Source of the DNA: Panicum virgatum
Lineage: Eukaryota; Streptophyta; Magnoliopsida; Poales; Poaceae
Direction: 5' to 3'
Assembly: GCF_016808335.1 (NCBI RefSeq)
Contig: NC_053138.1
Span: 13,013,900-13,077,899, forward strand
DNA: 64,000 nucleotides
Below are positions 24,043 through 36,060 of this stretch, one piece after another. Each line of letters opens with the position of its first letter. The first letter of the stretch is position 1. The notes beneath the pieces are model-generated. The model was not told where the DNA came from. It saw only the letters and a list, made by a program, of their open reading frames with translations, and searched no databases. Made by a program: the position numbers and the translations under genes.

Positions 24043-24996
24043 GGGCGGCTAAGGCGGTGGATGGGGTGAGAGCGGGGCGGCGGCCGGCGAGGCGGCCCTG
24101 AGCGGCGTTAATGGTGTGGGGGCGGCGAGGCTCTGTGCGGGCGTCAACGGGGGCAGGCGCGTACGGCGATGGGACACGACGCTGCGGCCGCGGCCGGGCG
24201 GCGACCAGCGCAGGCGACGCTGTGCCGAAGTCGCCGTCGCTGTGCAGCGTCAACGGCAGTCGCTTCGTGTCGCGGCGTCGCGTCGCGGCGTGCCGTGCGC
24301 GCGCACGCGGGAACAAGGGGGGGCAGCAGGCGGCCGGCTGGGCACGCTTGCACGCGTTAGCGTGGGCCGGTGTGGCGGTGGCCGAGCAAAGCGTGCGCGC
24401 GTGCGGGGCAGGCGAGCATGCGGAGCAGCGCGGCCGGGAGCAGGGGGAGGTGGCGCGGCCCGGCGCATCGTGTGCGCGTGTGCGCGTGCTGCGAGCACGG
24501 GCGGGCCGAGGGTAGCGCGCGCGGCCTGGGCAGGCGAGGTTGTAGCGAGCGGCTTGCACCGTAGGGGAGGGCAGGCGTGGTGGCGAGCTGGGGCAAGCCG
24601 GGCCGAGCGGCGTGCGGGAGGAGGGCGGGGTCGGCCCTGGGTGCGCGCGGCAGGGGAAGAGAGAAAGAGGGAAGGGAAAAAGGAAGAAAAGAAAAAGAAA
24701 ATAGAAAAAGAGAAAGAGAGAGAAAAGAGAGAGGGAGAAAGCGGATTCGCGCCGTGATCGCGGCGCCCGGTCGGCCACGCGCAGCGCCCGGGCGCGCGTG
24801 AGCGCGACGCGCGGGTCGAGGGGAAAACAGGGTGCGGGGATACGGGTGTCGGGTCTTTGGGGAATCGGAAGATCTGGCGGAACAGGGGAGTTCCCGAAAA
24901 GCTGGGGTTAGGGTTTTAAGGAGGGATCGAGCTCAACGACGAGAAACAATTTAGCGCACGATTTAATTTGGCGAGTTTTCGGGACGTTACAGTAGC

Positions 24997-25429
24997 TTAG
25001 TTTGGGTTCCTTTTCAAAGGAAATGCTTTATTAGCGCGTAGCTATTGTGGACTTTGTTGTCCAAATCGGGGGGAGATCTCATTTAGAGTATCTAGGAGGT
25101 ATAAGGGGTTTCTTGATAGATAAGAGGACAGGAAGCTCTCGACAAGTACTTAGATTACTAAGGGAGAATAGGAGTTCTTTTTGTATCTCAAGCAAGCGAG
25201 TAGTACCCGTCAAGTACTCGAGGTAAAAAGATTCTGTAACGGAGATTCCCATAGTGAACTAAGTAAGCGGGAAACTTGTGTCAACTTATTTTAGAGTATC
25301 AAGAACTTATCTGTACTCCTTGAGGGGTTTTCATAGTTGACCATTTAGGATAGACCTTGTTTGGTTACCCAGATAGTATGCAGCTATTTACGAAAATGGC
25401 CCAAACTACTCGATCGTATCGAGTAGTAT
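24997..25429. other. E2 non-coding region
   Basis: AT-rich sequence with scattered cgagta words and no coding signal. It leads into the repeat array. Confidence 0.5.
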
Positions 25430-26270
25430 GTCCTATTAATGAACTGTATTGGTTTCTGGAATAAGACTGTTAGGATTGAACTCCATCGAGTTAACCAAGA
25501 CGTGAATATTCTAGAAACATCCCAAACTTACTCGAGCAGAGCGAGTAAGGTGTCCTACCTGAGGACTGGAGTAACTCTTAGGCAAGTCTGTTAGGTACTA
25601 ACCCCGTCGAGTTGTCCAAGACGAAGGTGACGAAAGAGTATCCAAAACCTACTCGAGCCAGCGAGTAGGGTGTCCTTTAACCAAGGACTGGAGTAATCCT
25701 TCAGACAGAACTGTTAGGTACGAACCCCGTCGGGTTGCCCAAGACGTAAATGTCGAAAGGATATCCAAAACCTACTCGAGCGAGGCAAGTAGGGTGTCCC
25801 TTTAACTAGGAACTGGAGTAATCTTTAAGACAGAAATGTTAGGTACGAACCCCGTCGGGTTGCCCAAGACGTAAATGTCATAAAGATATCCAAAACCTAC
25901 TCGAGTGAGGCAAGTAGGGTGTCCCTTTAACTAGGAACTGGAGCAATCTTTCTGCCAGAACTGTTAGGTACGAACCCCGTCGGGTTGCCCAGGACGTAAA
26001 TGTCAGAAAGATATCCAAAACCTACTCGAGCGAGGCAAGTAGGGTGTCCTTTTAACCAAGGACTGGAGTAACTCTTAGGGCAAGTCTGTTAGGTACTAAC
26101 CCCGTGGGGTTGCCCAAGATGAAGGTGCCAAAAGAGTATCCAAAACCTACTCGAGCGGGGCGAATAGGGTGTCCTACCAGAGGACTAGAGTGTCTTTTAG
26201 GACAGAACTGTTAGGTACGAACCCCATCGGGTTGCCCAAGACGTAAATGCCCAAAAAGCACTCAAGTATG
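25430..26270. repeat. E2 tandem array, about 120-126-bp unit, about 7 copies
   Basis: Each unit has ctgttaggtacgaaccccgt, then a gttgcccaagacg phrase, then ccaaaacctactcgag and agggtgtcc. Copy starts are near 25468, 25587, 25710, 25836, 25960, 26086 and 26208. Copies differ by substitutions and small indels. The array occupies the place where pol lies in E1. Confidence 0.85.
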
Positions 26271-26539
26271 AACCATAAAAACCGCTCGATAGCTGCTCGA
26301 GCCGAGCAAGGCTTTCGAGATGGGGTACTGGTCGTGTGAGCGAGAGCCAAGTAGTCGATATATGAAAAATCAACTTTGTTTAGATTTGTCGAAATTACGA
26401 TAGTTGTAAAGTGACAGACTCTGACTCTTAAGACCTACCCCTTGCTCGTTAGACATGAGCAATGATTTACATGACTAGATAAAATTTATTCGAAGAAGGA
26501 ATTTAGTCGATATGATAGTCGACTAAATTCGAGGTAGAA

Positions 26540-28606
26540 CTAGTCGATGCAGAGGTCGACTAGATTTATCGGTGGTGTCTCCTTCAGGAGAGGTGCCCCA
26601 AGGGCCTTGCGGAGTGAGTCACACTGGAAGATCGTGTGAGAGCTCTTTGGGTGGATAAAGCACTTGCGTAGTAGTACTTTGTTGATCCTGATTCCGCTCT
26701 GAGACGATTCACCTTGATGTTGGGTGCGTGGTTTACCCTGAGGGCGGGTACTGATGGTTGCCGGCTTGTGCTTCTTGAAGGGAGCAGAAGCCTTTGGCGG
26801 GATGCGGAAGTTAGAAGAAGAGCTGTATGCCTCGACTTCCTCCCGTTCCTTTCTTCTTGAGATGATGACATTGTGCGCATCGCGCCCAATGTTGATCACA
26901 CCGCGGAGGTCGCAGTTGGAGTAGTCGTAGTTGTCGCCTTCTTGTTCTTGTAGGGTGTTAGCGAGGCGCTGACACCTGAACGCCCTCTTCTGGTTGAGCA
27001 GGCGACGACGTTCATAGAGATCTTCTGCTGGATACTGTTTGTCCAGTTGGACGGTGACGGTCACCGCTGGGGGAGGAGGAGGAGCAGGTAGATCCTCCTT
27101 GGTAGTGACTTGGGCTTCTGTGATTGTAGGAGGAGTGGTTTCCATGCTATCGGAAAGGTACTCATTGAAATCATCAGAATTGTAGTCGTCGAGGTTGAGA
27201 CGCTCCGTGGGGTCACCCTCAGGTTCTTCTGCAATACGAACCATGAGGATTTCACGACAAAGGTCTTGAATTTCTTGATCTTGTTTGCTTGAGGACGGGT
27301 CTAAAGGAGTGCTCTGTTGGTATGGCAGATCCGCTAGCTGTGAGGCAGAAGCGTTGGGATCTTATGCCTTCCTAAGGTGCACTGTCCGTTCTTGCGGTGT
27401 TGCATATATAATCAGGTTAGGAAGGGAGTCCTGATCGGACTTGAGGTTCTTAGCCGAGTTGGGCTCGACTTGTTTACTATACTGGATTAGGTCGTCCAGT
27501 TGTTCCTCCAGGTCGGAGGAGTACTCGGATTCGGAGTCGGTTATCCCACCGATTTTTGCGTATGTATGTTTTGGGTGAGCGAGAAGCGGTATGCCCATCT
27601 CTACACTGAGGGCATTCTCGTTCATCCAGTGTACCCATGATTGAGTAGGAGTTAGCCCCTCAGGCTCCTTAATCCAGGGTTTATCATAGATTGAGTCGCT
27701 GGATTGTTCTAGGGCCTTGTCTTTTCCTTTTTTAAGCTTGGCCAGTTCCCAAAGAGTGTCAGCATGCTCGGTTGGTTTGGCCATGGCATCCATGAACAGC
27801 TCGACATTGTCTAACAACTCTTCAAGATCGTCAAATGGTTCAAAGTTCTCGAGACCGTTCATGAAGCGATCAAAGTCCTAATCGAATTTGGACTCGACTG
27901 GTTTCAGAGTCCGAGTGTGAGCAGGTTTCGGTGAAGGGCTCTGAGGTATTCTGGAGATAGACGGTCCCATCCGAACAAGCCGGGGGTTTGTCTCAGCAGC
28001 TCCCCCGTAGATTTCTCCTCCTGATTTCTGCACTTTGTCTTGCAGAGTGCTTTCAGCCACCTTAATGCAGTTAGCAAGCTTTGAATTTACCCGATCAATC
28101 CCTGAGAGCATGTCGCCCGACCTCTTCTGCGGCGGGTTTAGTGCGTTAGGGTTCTGCTGTAGCACAGATGGGCTGAGAGCGGTTTCTGCAAGTTTGATGC
28201 AGCCCTCGATTGATCGTGAAACTCGATCTACTCCAGCGAGTAGTTCTGAGCTTTTAATCTTGGGGCGTTTGATTGTCTTCAGACGAGCCAGGTATTTTCC
28301 AAGAGTTTTGGAAAAGTAAGGCTTTTCGGAGTCAGAATTTGTGTCGAACTCGACCAAACCAAGAGTTTGGTTTTGGGTTGTCACGTTTCCTGGGTTGTCC
28401 GAGTCGAGCTCGGGTGGAACTCTTTTCTCGTCGAGATCCGCGGACTCGCAGATGCCGGCGAGTTGGGAGCGGGTTTTTGATTTAGGCGAGTTAGACGTGA
28501 CAAGGTGGCTGGAAAAGCCTCCCGTTCCATCAGCTGTGCAAGTCCAGGAACCAAAAACGAAAGTCGTGCCCTCTGGCACGCTGTTGGCGTTGCTTGATCC
28601 GGCCAT
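26540..28606 (-). pseudogene. E2 gag-like gene (one frame, two stops)
   Basis: From the ATG at 28606 to the final stop at 26540 a single frame of about 689 codons is open except for two stops (27878-27880 TAG, 27362-27364 TAA). The N-terminus shares TFVFGSW and GGFSSHL with E1 gag. Two internal repeats follow (SELLAGVDRVSRSIEGCIKL and DMLSGIDRVNSKLANCIKV). The C-terminal part carries a CCHC-like knuckle, CFIHPKSSHTIFQC, matching E1's CPLHP...C in form. The typical central gag domain of E1 is not recognisable, so this is a diverged or rearranged Gag. It could act in packaging with another element's pol; that is inference. Confidence 0.7.
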
Positions 28607-28632
28607 CGAATTCGTTGGTGAACTCGCCGAAT

Positions 28633-28650
28633 CCCCTACTTGGCGTGCCA
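28633..28650 (-). other. primer binding site of E2
   Basis: Minus strand TGGCACGCCAAGTAGGGG, two bases after the 5' LTR. It differs from E1's site (TGGCGCCCACC), so the two elements probably use different tRNA primers. Confidence 0.65.
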
Positions 28651-28652
28651 GC

Positions 28653-29066
28653 TGTCGGTGCTTACCGCCAAGCCTGCTCAGGGATACCCTTAGCATTAGG
28701 GTTTGTAGGTAGGGATCGACTGCTCTAGAACTCGATGGTACAAGGAACACAAAGATTTAGATAGGTTCGGGCCGCGAGTTTGCGTAATACCCTACGTCTT
28801 GTGTGGTTTGTATTGCCTTAGGTGTTGATGATTGTTTAGAGGGGGTCCCTGCCCGCCCTTAATATCCGGTGGGACAAGGTTACATGGAAAGTCCTAGCTG
28901 AATACAGTTGGAGTCCGACTACAACACAATCGGGTAGTTTCCTTTGTACTGCAGTTAGTTCTATGCCTATTCGAGTAGTTACAAAAGAGGTAAGGTACAT
29001 CCATGAGCTATCCCTTACTCTAGAATATTCTATGCCTATAAGCAATCCCGCTGCCCGGGTCTGACA
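28653..29066 (-). repeat. 5' LTR of E2
   Basis: A 414-bp LTR. At the TATA position the minus strand reads GGATATTAAGGG against GGATATATAAGGG in the 3' LTR, a 2-bp loss that removes the TATATAA core. Promoter strength of this copy is therefore doubtful. Confidence 0.92.
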
Positions 29067-29242
29067 GGGCTAGAGCACCTCATAGCCTCGATGCAGCTAG
29101 GGAAGTACTCGGAAGACTACTCGAAGCGCTCGAAAGATTCCAAGCCTGAGCAACGGAATCAAGAGGCATCCGAAAGCACTCGATGATCGTCATCAGAAAC
29201 ACTCGACGCTTGCAGGACTCGACTACGAAGAGCTCGGGGGCT
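29067..29242 (+). other. E1 tail and polypurine tract
   Basis: E1 sequence resumes after the gggct duplication. The purine-rich tract gaagagctcgggggct (29227-29242) directly precedes the 3' LTR. Confidence 0.7.
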
Positions 29243-29660
29243 TGTCAGACCCGAGGCAGCAGGACTGCTTATGGGCATGGAATATTTTAGAGTAGGGAGT
29301 ACTGCATGGGCACGCCCTACCTCTACTGTAACTACTCGTACAACAGTAGAACTAGCCTAAATACAAGGAAACTACCCGACCCACTCGGAGTAGGGCTCTA
29401 AACGTACTCGGCTAGGACTTTCCATATAACCTTGTTCTCCTAGACTATATAAGGGCGGACGGGGACCCCTCCAAAACATCGAACAATACCAGAGGGAATA
29501 CAAACCACCACACATGACGTAGGGTATTACGCTCCGGCGGCCCGAACCTGTCTAAATTCTTGTGTTCCTTGCATCATCGCGTTCTGATCTCGGCGAGTCC
29601 CTACTCATAACCACTCTCCTCGGGATACCCCTCAGAGAATCCGACGGTAAAACACCGACA
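29243..29660 (+). repeat. 3' LTR of E1
   Basis: A 418-bp LTR matching 1778-2187, followed by the duplicated target gtcat. TATA box tatataag at about 29446-29453. Confidence 0.93.
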
Positions 29661-29665
29661 GTCAT

Positions 29666-30876
29666 GGGATGAATTTCGTTACATGTAAATACTACCATCA
29701 GTATTGCCAATATATATACTTCAATTGTCAAAAACGTTATATTGATCTTCTAGTCTCTTTATCCCGAAATAAGTCCATTTCTAGCTATACGCATTTATAT
29801 TGCTATGAAGGGTCTAGGAAATAAAGCGAGCACATAAAACTATTGTAATAAGGAATATTGTTTATATCATCAGGCTTCCCATCACTATTTTATAGTAAAA
29901 AAACATATGTGAAATCTAAAGAGAATTTAAAGCTACGGACATTACGAAGCAAGTAGTTGTACTAGGTAGAAGTGGAACGACTGGATGACAAATGTATGTT
30001 GCATTTGTTAACTAATTCTACTTGGAGCCTTGTATGTATTAGGTGTCACATGATATCTTGAGTTTTGCAATATGTCATATTTTGATAATTATGATATCAT
30101 TATTAGAAATAATCTACGTATTCCGCTGGCTACACCCACCAAAAGAGACAACAACGCCATTGACAGCCACCTAGCCAGTTATCTTCCCCCTCTGTCTCTA
30201 TACCTCTTCATATGGTTTAGTTTCTTGCCCTCCACTATTTTAGCGAGCCATTCTTTCACCATCTTCTCATCTCTTATCCTGACCATTCATGAACTATATT
30301 AAGGAGAAACTACTTGCTGAGCTCTGGAATATCATAGTAGTCTTCTTCAGGAAATTTCAATGGATAGTGTATGTACAAATGTACTGTTTCAACACATCTG
30401 AATTTTCACTTAATTACTCGAGTTGTCTACCACCAGCAGTAGTTTCCCAATTTAAGTATTGCAAACATAGGTCTGAACGGAACACAAGGGGTCGGTCAGA
30501 TGCAAGTCAGGCGAGGCGGCTGGCTAGAGGGGAAAGGGGAAGGGGAACGGGAACAGGGAAACTAGGCGCACCAAACAGCAACGCCCATTCCGTTAGTATC
30601 TTTACTGTCGGACACCTCGATTTCTCAGTAATTTCTCCTTTTAGCCTAGCAGCCGCGGCCCCCGTGCAGGCCGTGCTCGAGAAAATAAGGACACCAGCAG
30701 CACGAAAGAGGAAAAAGGAGAGCGAAAATCCCCAATCCCCTCCACTCCGATCCACTCGAGCCCTAGCCCCGAATCCCCCGGAGCGTCAGACTGAATCCAT
30801 TCGATTACCGCATGGCAGGCTCCGTCTGCATCTGCTGATTCCCGGGATCGTCTCCATCGACGCGCTTGCCGCAGCC
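29666..30876. other. upstream region and 5' leader of the casein kinase gene
   Basis: AT-rich to about 30470, then GC-richer, consistent with promoter followed by 5' UTR of the kinase gene that starts at 30877. The + frame 30289-31182 runs through the true start and intron 1 and is not itself a gene. No single TATA box stands out. Confidence 0.5.
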
Positions 30877-33800
30877 ATGGAGCCGCGCATCGGCAACAGG
30901 TTCCGCGTCGGCCGCAAGCTGGGGAGCGGCTCTTTCGGGGAGATCTTCCTCGGTTCGTGCACAATTACTCTCAAAGATCTTGTTTTGGTTCCAAAATCCC
31001 CGTCTTTACCAGCGGCTGATGAGTCCTTTTTCCCCACCGTCGGCCTGGGTCTCTCCGTGTGGATTTGCAGGTACCAACGTGCAGACCAACGAGGAGGTCG
31101 CAATAAAACTGGTGAGTTTCTTAGTATTTTTTTTCCTGATTTTGCAGTCTTGGGTGATTTGCGATTTTATCTTGGCAAATAAGAATAACTGATCTAGTGT
31201 AGTGTGCGCATGTTGAATTATATGTTCCATGTAGGAATTTTTTGCTTCGTGCTTGTGGAAATAGTTATTTCGTTTGATTCAACTAGCAGCTATTGCTCGA
31301 CTAACTCACTTGTTAATGTATTTTGCTAATGCACATGGTTGGTAATACACACACATAACTAATAACCAGCTTGAGAATGTTGGTATGTTGGCCGGAAACT
31401 TCTGTTTAGCTGTTCGAGTTAAATTCTTATTGTCTTACTATGAGAATTAGAAACATGGGCCATATCAATGTTGCTGAAGAAAGAATTCATTGCTTAACTA
31501 TGTAGATTTTGATTGTGGCAGTTATGGACTTTATATGGTGCCATGCTATGAAATATGTGTTAGGCTTTTTTTGGCATCTTTTTATTGTTTCCATCAGTCG
31601 GCTTCATGCATGGATGGATGACAACCTTGTTGTTTCTGATGTTTTATCCAGGAAAATGTCAAGACAAAACATCCTCAATTGCTTTACGAGTCAAAATTAT
31701 ACAGAATACTTCAAGGAGGAAGTAATATTAAAACGCACTTTGTTTTATTTTTATCATCACCTTATTCACTGTCTTTCTTTGGACATGGGTGTTGACTCTC
31801 ATTTTCGATCTATGTGCAGTTGGAATTCCAAATGTTAAGTGGTTTGGTGTTGAGGGTGATTACAATGTTTTGGTTATGGATTTACTGGGACCAAGCCTCG
31901 AAGATCTTTTCAGTTTTTGTAACAGGAAGCTGTCCCTCAAAACTGTTTTGATGCTTGCTGATCAAATGGTATGCTTCATCATTAAGACATGACTAATTCT
32001 CTATTCTGTTTGCTTGCTTTCTATATTTTATGTTCAAGTTTCCATGAAGCATTAATGCTGTCCAACATAATCTCATCTGCTTTAATTTATTTGCTTGTAG
32101 TATTAACATACTCTATTTTCTTAGATCAACCGAGTTGAGTTTGTCCATTCCAAGTCATTCTTACATAGAGATATCAAGCCAGACAATTTTCTCATGGGCC
32201 TCGGAAAAAGGGCAAACCAGGTGATTAGTTATATCCCTGCGATCTGCTTTTACCCACGTTTTTAAAAGCAGGTGCATTTAATAAATTGCTTTTAATCTCT
32301 GTATAGGTTTACGTTATAGATTTTGGACTTGCAAAGAAGTACAGAGATACATCAACACACCAGCACATCCCATACAGGTAAACAAGCTATGACTTATTTA
32401 CTCGAAACAGTCATATAAGTTTATATTTCTTTCCATTTTTGAGGTGTACCCACTCTACAATATCCTCAACAATATATTTTACTGCTGTAGTTCTGATTCT
32501 GCCACACTGGATCCCTAATTATTCTATCCTCATGTTTGAGATTTGTTCCATGTACCTCTCTAAATTCAAATAAATGAACATAATCTCTTTGATTTCGGAA
32601 ATCAGCTCCATTTAAAATACATGAACCTTCAACCTTGTCTATTTAAATGCAGAGAGAACAAGAACTTAACTGGAACAGCAAGATATGCAAGTGTGAATAC
32701 CCACCTTGGAATTGGTAGGTTTTATTTTAATGGTCAATACTGACTCCTTTATCCGGTGGTTCCTATTTCGAGGCATGCAGTTTCTGGATTCCTGGCAAAT
32801 TTCTCTTGCCTTTCTGCATCCTTTCGTTTTGATACCACTATTGGTGTTTTGCTTCACATAGAACAAAGCCGGAGAGATGACATGGAATCTCTTGGATATG
32901 TACTGATGTACTTCTTGAGAGGAAGGTTGTTTAACAAAACCTGGTTCATTGTTTCATTTCTGACTTTGTGATGTATTAACACATGGTTTTATTACTGTCA
33001 GCCTTCCTTGGCAGGGTCTGAAAGCTGGGAACAAGAAACAAAAGTATGAAAAGATCAGCGAAAGAAAAATTGCTACTTCAACTGAGGTAAACCATTGTTC
33101 TCTAAAAGTAACTGTGTTTACCTTTGGCATATTGGTTTTTATTGTGTTCCCTCAATTGTTGCAGGCCCTCTGTCGTGGATATCCTACCGAATTTGCTTCT
33201 TACTTCCATTACTGCCGCTCACTACGCTTCGAAGATGCGCCAGACTATCAATATCTGAAGAGATTGTTCAGAGACCTTTTTATCCGAGAAGGTTGGTTTA
33301 CTGTTTTAATTTTGTTAATACATTCAATATTTATCAAGGACGAAACAATGTTTAAGAGTTTCAGTGTTGCAAAATCCTAACCTGGAATTATATGTTTCCC
33401 ATAATGCAGGCTTTCAGTTTGATTACGTTTTTGACTGGACAATCCTAAAGTACCAGCAGGCACAGATGACCAGTGCTCCTCCTCATGCAATTGTCAGTAC
33501 ATCAATTTCTCACCCTGTCACCTTTCTTCAACGCTGCAGTGCTGTACACATGGGTTTTTTGTATGACTATTTGCTCATAACCACTTATTAGGCTCCAGCG
33601 GTAGGACAAAGCTCTGGGATGGCTCCTGTGGCAAACAATAATAGGCATTCAGGTTTGATACTCATTAATTCTTATTTAAGCAGTCTATACCAAATACCAC
33701 TCATACATAGTTGCAGGATCCGCCCCTTCATCTTGGATGTTAGAATTCGGAATTTCTGATGGTATCTTGCTACCTGTTTCTTTTGTGAAAAGATAAATTT

Positions 33801-34684
33801 CAAGCAACCTGTCATTAATTTACCGATTTTTTTTGGTTAGTAACATCCATGGAGTCAGATTAAATATCACTCTTTGGGAAACTTAGATATAGTTCTAAAA
33901 AGGCTTCCAGCTACAAAATTATTACAGTAGTGACATGATGGTAGAAACTAATTATATTGTGTGATCCTAGCTTCTTTAATTTTGTGTTGCATTACTCCAA
34001 GATCCTTATGATCTTAAAGCATTCAAGTGGTAATGAAATAATTGTTTTTGCTGGTCAGTGCCTATTCTACTCTATTACCAACCTAAGGAATTCTATGTAG
34101 TTTTGATTGTCTGATAACTTTATATAGGCACTGAAGAGGGAAGGAGAAGTGGGTGGTCAGACATGGACGCAACGCGTCGGCAGGTTCCACCACCGGCTAT
34201 AAATGCTGGCAGCCTAGCCAAGCAGAAGTCCCCTGTTCAACATGAGCAATCGACATCGAAAGATGCTGTGGTGAGTTGTTAGACATTTTCATGTTTTTTG
34301 ATATTGCTGTATGATGAGAAGCAGCGGAGGACTCTGGAGCGCTCGTGTAAGTTGCTATGTATTATCTGACCCTTAAATGACATGTAGTTCTCCAGTTCGA
34401 CTTTTTTGGGACGTTCAAGCGGATCGTCAAGGCGGCCTGCTGTCTCTAGTAGCCGAGAACCAAGCACTGAAGCGGAGCAAACGCGTAGTCGTACTACTGA
34501 CGCAAGCCCAGGGACATTCCAGAGGTCAGGAGCTCCACGGTGGAGCCCGCAGATGCCTGACTCCTCGGATGGCAGGCGCTCGTCATCTGGCAGGCGCCAC
34601 TCATCTAACCTGAAGAACTACGAGTCCACTATCAGGGGCATGCAGGGCCTGAATTTCGACGGTGATGACAGGGTTCACTATTAG
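30877..34684 (+). CDS. CKL: casein kinase 1-like protein kinase (14 exons)
   Basis: Ser/Thr kinase of the CK1 family; plant members act in hormone, light and flowering signalling in cytoplasm, nucleus and membranes. Exons: 30877-30952, 31071-31111, 31652-31721, 31820-31968, 32125-32220, 32307-32377, 32653-32714, 32862-32925, 33002-33086, 33165-33291, 33410-33492, 33592-33652, 34128-34270, 34388-34684. All introns are GT-AG and phases agree; the CDS is 1425 bp, 474 aa. Residues: Gly loop GSGSFGE near 16-22, ATP Lys38 (VAIKL), catalytic Asp128 in HRDIKPDNF, Asp149 in DFGLAKK, and the CK1 signature [15 protein letters not shown]. The kinase domain ends near residue 300; the tail is Ser/Arg-rich. 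It appears intact. The symbol is family-level only. Confidence 0.95.
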
Positions 34685-36060
34685 CCTCGTGTCTTGGGAC
34701 CGGACAGGGTGCATCAACGGTGCGCTGCCCCCCATATGATGCCCCATTTACCACCGGCTGATGAGATGGAAGTACCGAGGGGTGGCTGGCTAATAAGAGG
34801 TTTGGGTGAGTGAGCCTAAGCGTGTTGGGTTGATGGCTGTTTGAAACTGTGTCGATGGCTATGCTTAGCCTCCGTTGTACAGTTTGGCATTTGTTTAATT
34901 GCGCGGAAGGGCGCTGAGTCCTGTGAACGATGGGGATTATTCTAAGATTTGTGCAGGTTCGCGTTTGATGCAATGTGCTGCTTTGGAATTCAATGTCCGC
35001 TTGGGAAAGCTTTGAACATTTTGGGAGAATTTATCACTTTTATGGCGCCGGCTCTGGTGCAATTCCTAGATTTCGGCAACTGCAATGCCTTGCCTCTTGA
35101 GATTTTTATGGTGCTTGTGACAGTTCTGAGATTGTTAGTGTGAATGTGTGATTTGGTCGTCGGTTAAAACTTGTGCTTTTTTGGAAGAACGAATGCTCTG
35201 AGGAAAATGTACATGTTTGTTTGACGGGATCGTACATCCATGGCTGACATGGTTGCTTTCGGTGTGGCCATTGGTTCTGTTGCTGCACTGCAGTAACCAG
35301 GAACTTTCCTGGAGCTTTGGTTGGCAATTTGTTGATTCATGCTGCTGCGTTGGCAATGACCGTGGCCAGCCAACCAAAGCCAAGCGGTGAAAAGGCCTGG
35401 GTCGGTCGGTAAGAAGTAGTAGCAGCCATGGAAATTCTGTGCTTGGCTAATGCCTGCGCGCGGCGTTGGCGTCACAGAATGACAACGCGAAGCGATTCTC
35501 AATGGTTTCGTACGGAGCCAAAAATCCAAAAGCGTTTGACCGCGGCGGCACGTGCCTTGAGTTTTTGCCTTCACTTTCTATGAAGCTGCATTGCTGGTCA
35601 AAAGAAAAGCTCAGTTTTGTTTTTTTTTTTCAAGTCGACTGCGGTCTTTGTCGTTCTCGAACTCACGGTACAGTTCAATTTTTAGTTAGGTTTGACGAGG
35701 ATCAATCTGAAGTGACCTGCATGTAATGCAGGGGTGGTAAAGAGCTAAGATTTTGAACTAATCTAAAGGTCGGACTTTGGAAGGGTTGAGCTCTAATATA
35801 ATATAATTTTGAACTAATAAAGTTTTATTGGACTGTGAAGAATCCACTAGGGCCATGATCCATTATCACCGCTACCTGCATGTCTGAGAGAAGGACGACG
35901 AACTGCGGTTCATTCCAATTCAGGCCGTGAAAAGCAGCTGAGCCAACTGATTTGGGAGGCGTTCCGTGCTGTCCTTGCTAATCTTGACTATAACCAGAGC
36001 AGACAATAGCAGATGACTCTCACTCTATTCGCTGTGCTGTGACTGGTGGCTGGTGTTGAT
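34685..36060. other. kinase 3' UTR and intergenic DNA between tail-to-tail genes
   Basis: The first few hundred bases are the likely 3' UTR of the kinase gene. No further gene is supported; open frames on both strands overlap and lack domains. Confidence 0.5.

Larger units (their letters stand above)
21611..24991 (-). mobile_element. E5: 3.4-kb solo LTR of a large-LTR family
   Basis: On minus it starts TGTAACGTCCCG and ends GGGGACGCTTCA, with the perfect duplication gtagc (21606-21610 and 24992-24996). TG..CA ends, a 5-bp duplication and absence of an internal region fit a solo LTR. E6 is a second copy of similar native length (about 3.34 kb). A long purine tract on + (24655-24742, polypyrimidine on the sense strand), a TATA box and conserved splice-like sites are shared with E6. 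Such very long LTRs occur in Tekay/Del-type Gypsy elements; that assignment is inference. Confidence 0.88.
16238..29066 (-). mobile_element. E2: non-autonomous Gypsy-type element with gag but no pol
   Basis: LTRs of 416 bp (16238-16653) and 414 bp (28653-29066) and the duplication gggct (16233-16237 and 29067-29071) define it. The primer site lies at the right, so it reads on minus. It carries a gag-like frame (28606-26540), then a tandem-repeat region in the place of pol, and an antisense gene on + (18346-21281). Solo LTR E5 sits inside; without it E2 is about 9.4 kb. LTR ends, primer spacing, purine tract and gag N-terminus are related to E1. I count about 27 LTR substitutions (6-7%). Confidence 0.93.
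1778..29660 (+). mobile_element. E1: Ty3/Gypsy LTR retrotransposon with nested insertions
   Basis: Both LTRs run from TG to CA and the element is bounded by a perfect 5-bp duplication gtcat (1773-1777 and 29661-29665). Internal order on + is primer site, gag, protease, reverse transcriptase, RNase H, integrase, then a non-coding part carrying a spliced antisense gene, a polypurine tract and the 3' LTR. This order (integrase last) is Gypsy-type, and the antisense gene recalls RIRE2/Grande/Retand-like plant elements. Guests E4 (7567-11812) and E2 (16238-29066) interrupt it; without them and their duplications E1 is about 10.8 kb. The LTRs differ by about 32 substitutions and one 8-bp indel by my count (about 8%), so the insertion is a few million years old. 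Pol is broken by stops. Confidence 0.95.

Noticed and set aside
24035..24778. 247-aa minus-strand frame and 213-aa plus-strand frame
   Set aside because: GC-rich solo LTR sequence with frames open on both strands; not conserved with E6.
25430..26270. Possible CRISPR-like array
   Set aside because: Units are 120 bp, without short identical repeats and unique spacers, and the genome is that of a plant.
30289..31182. 297-aa plus-strand frame
   Set aside because: It covers promoter, 5' UTR, exon 1 and intron 1 of the kinase gene; the true start is at 30877.
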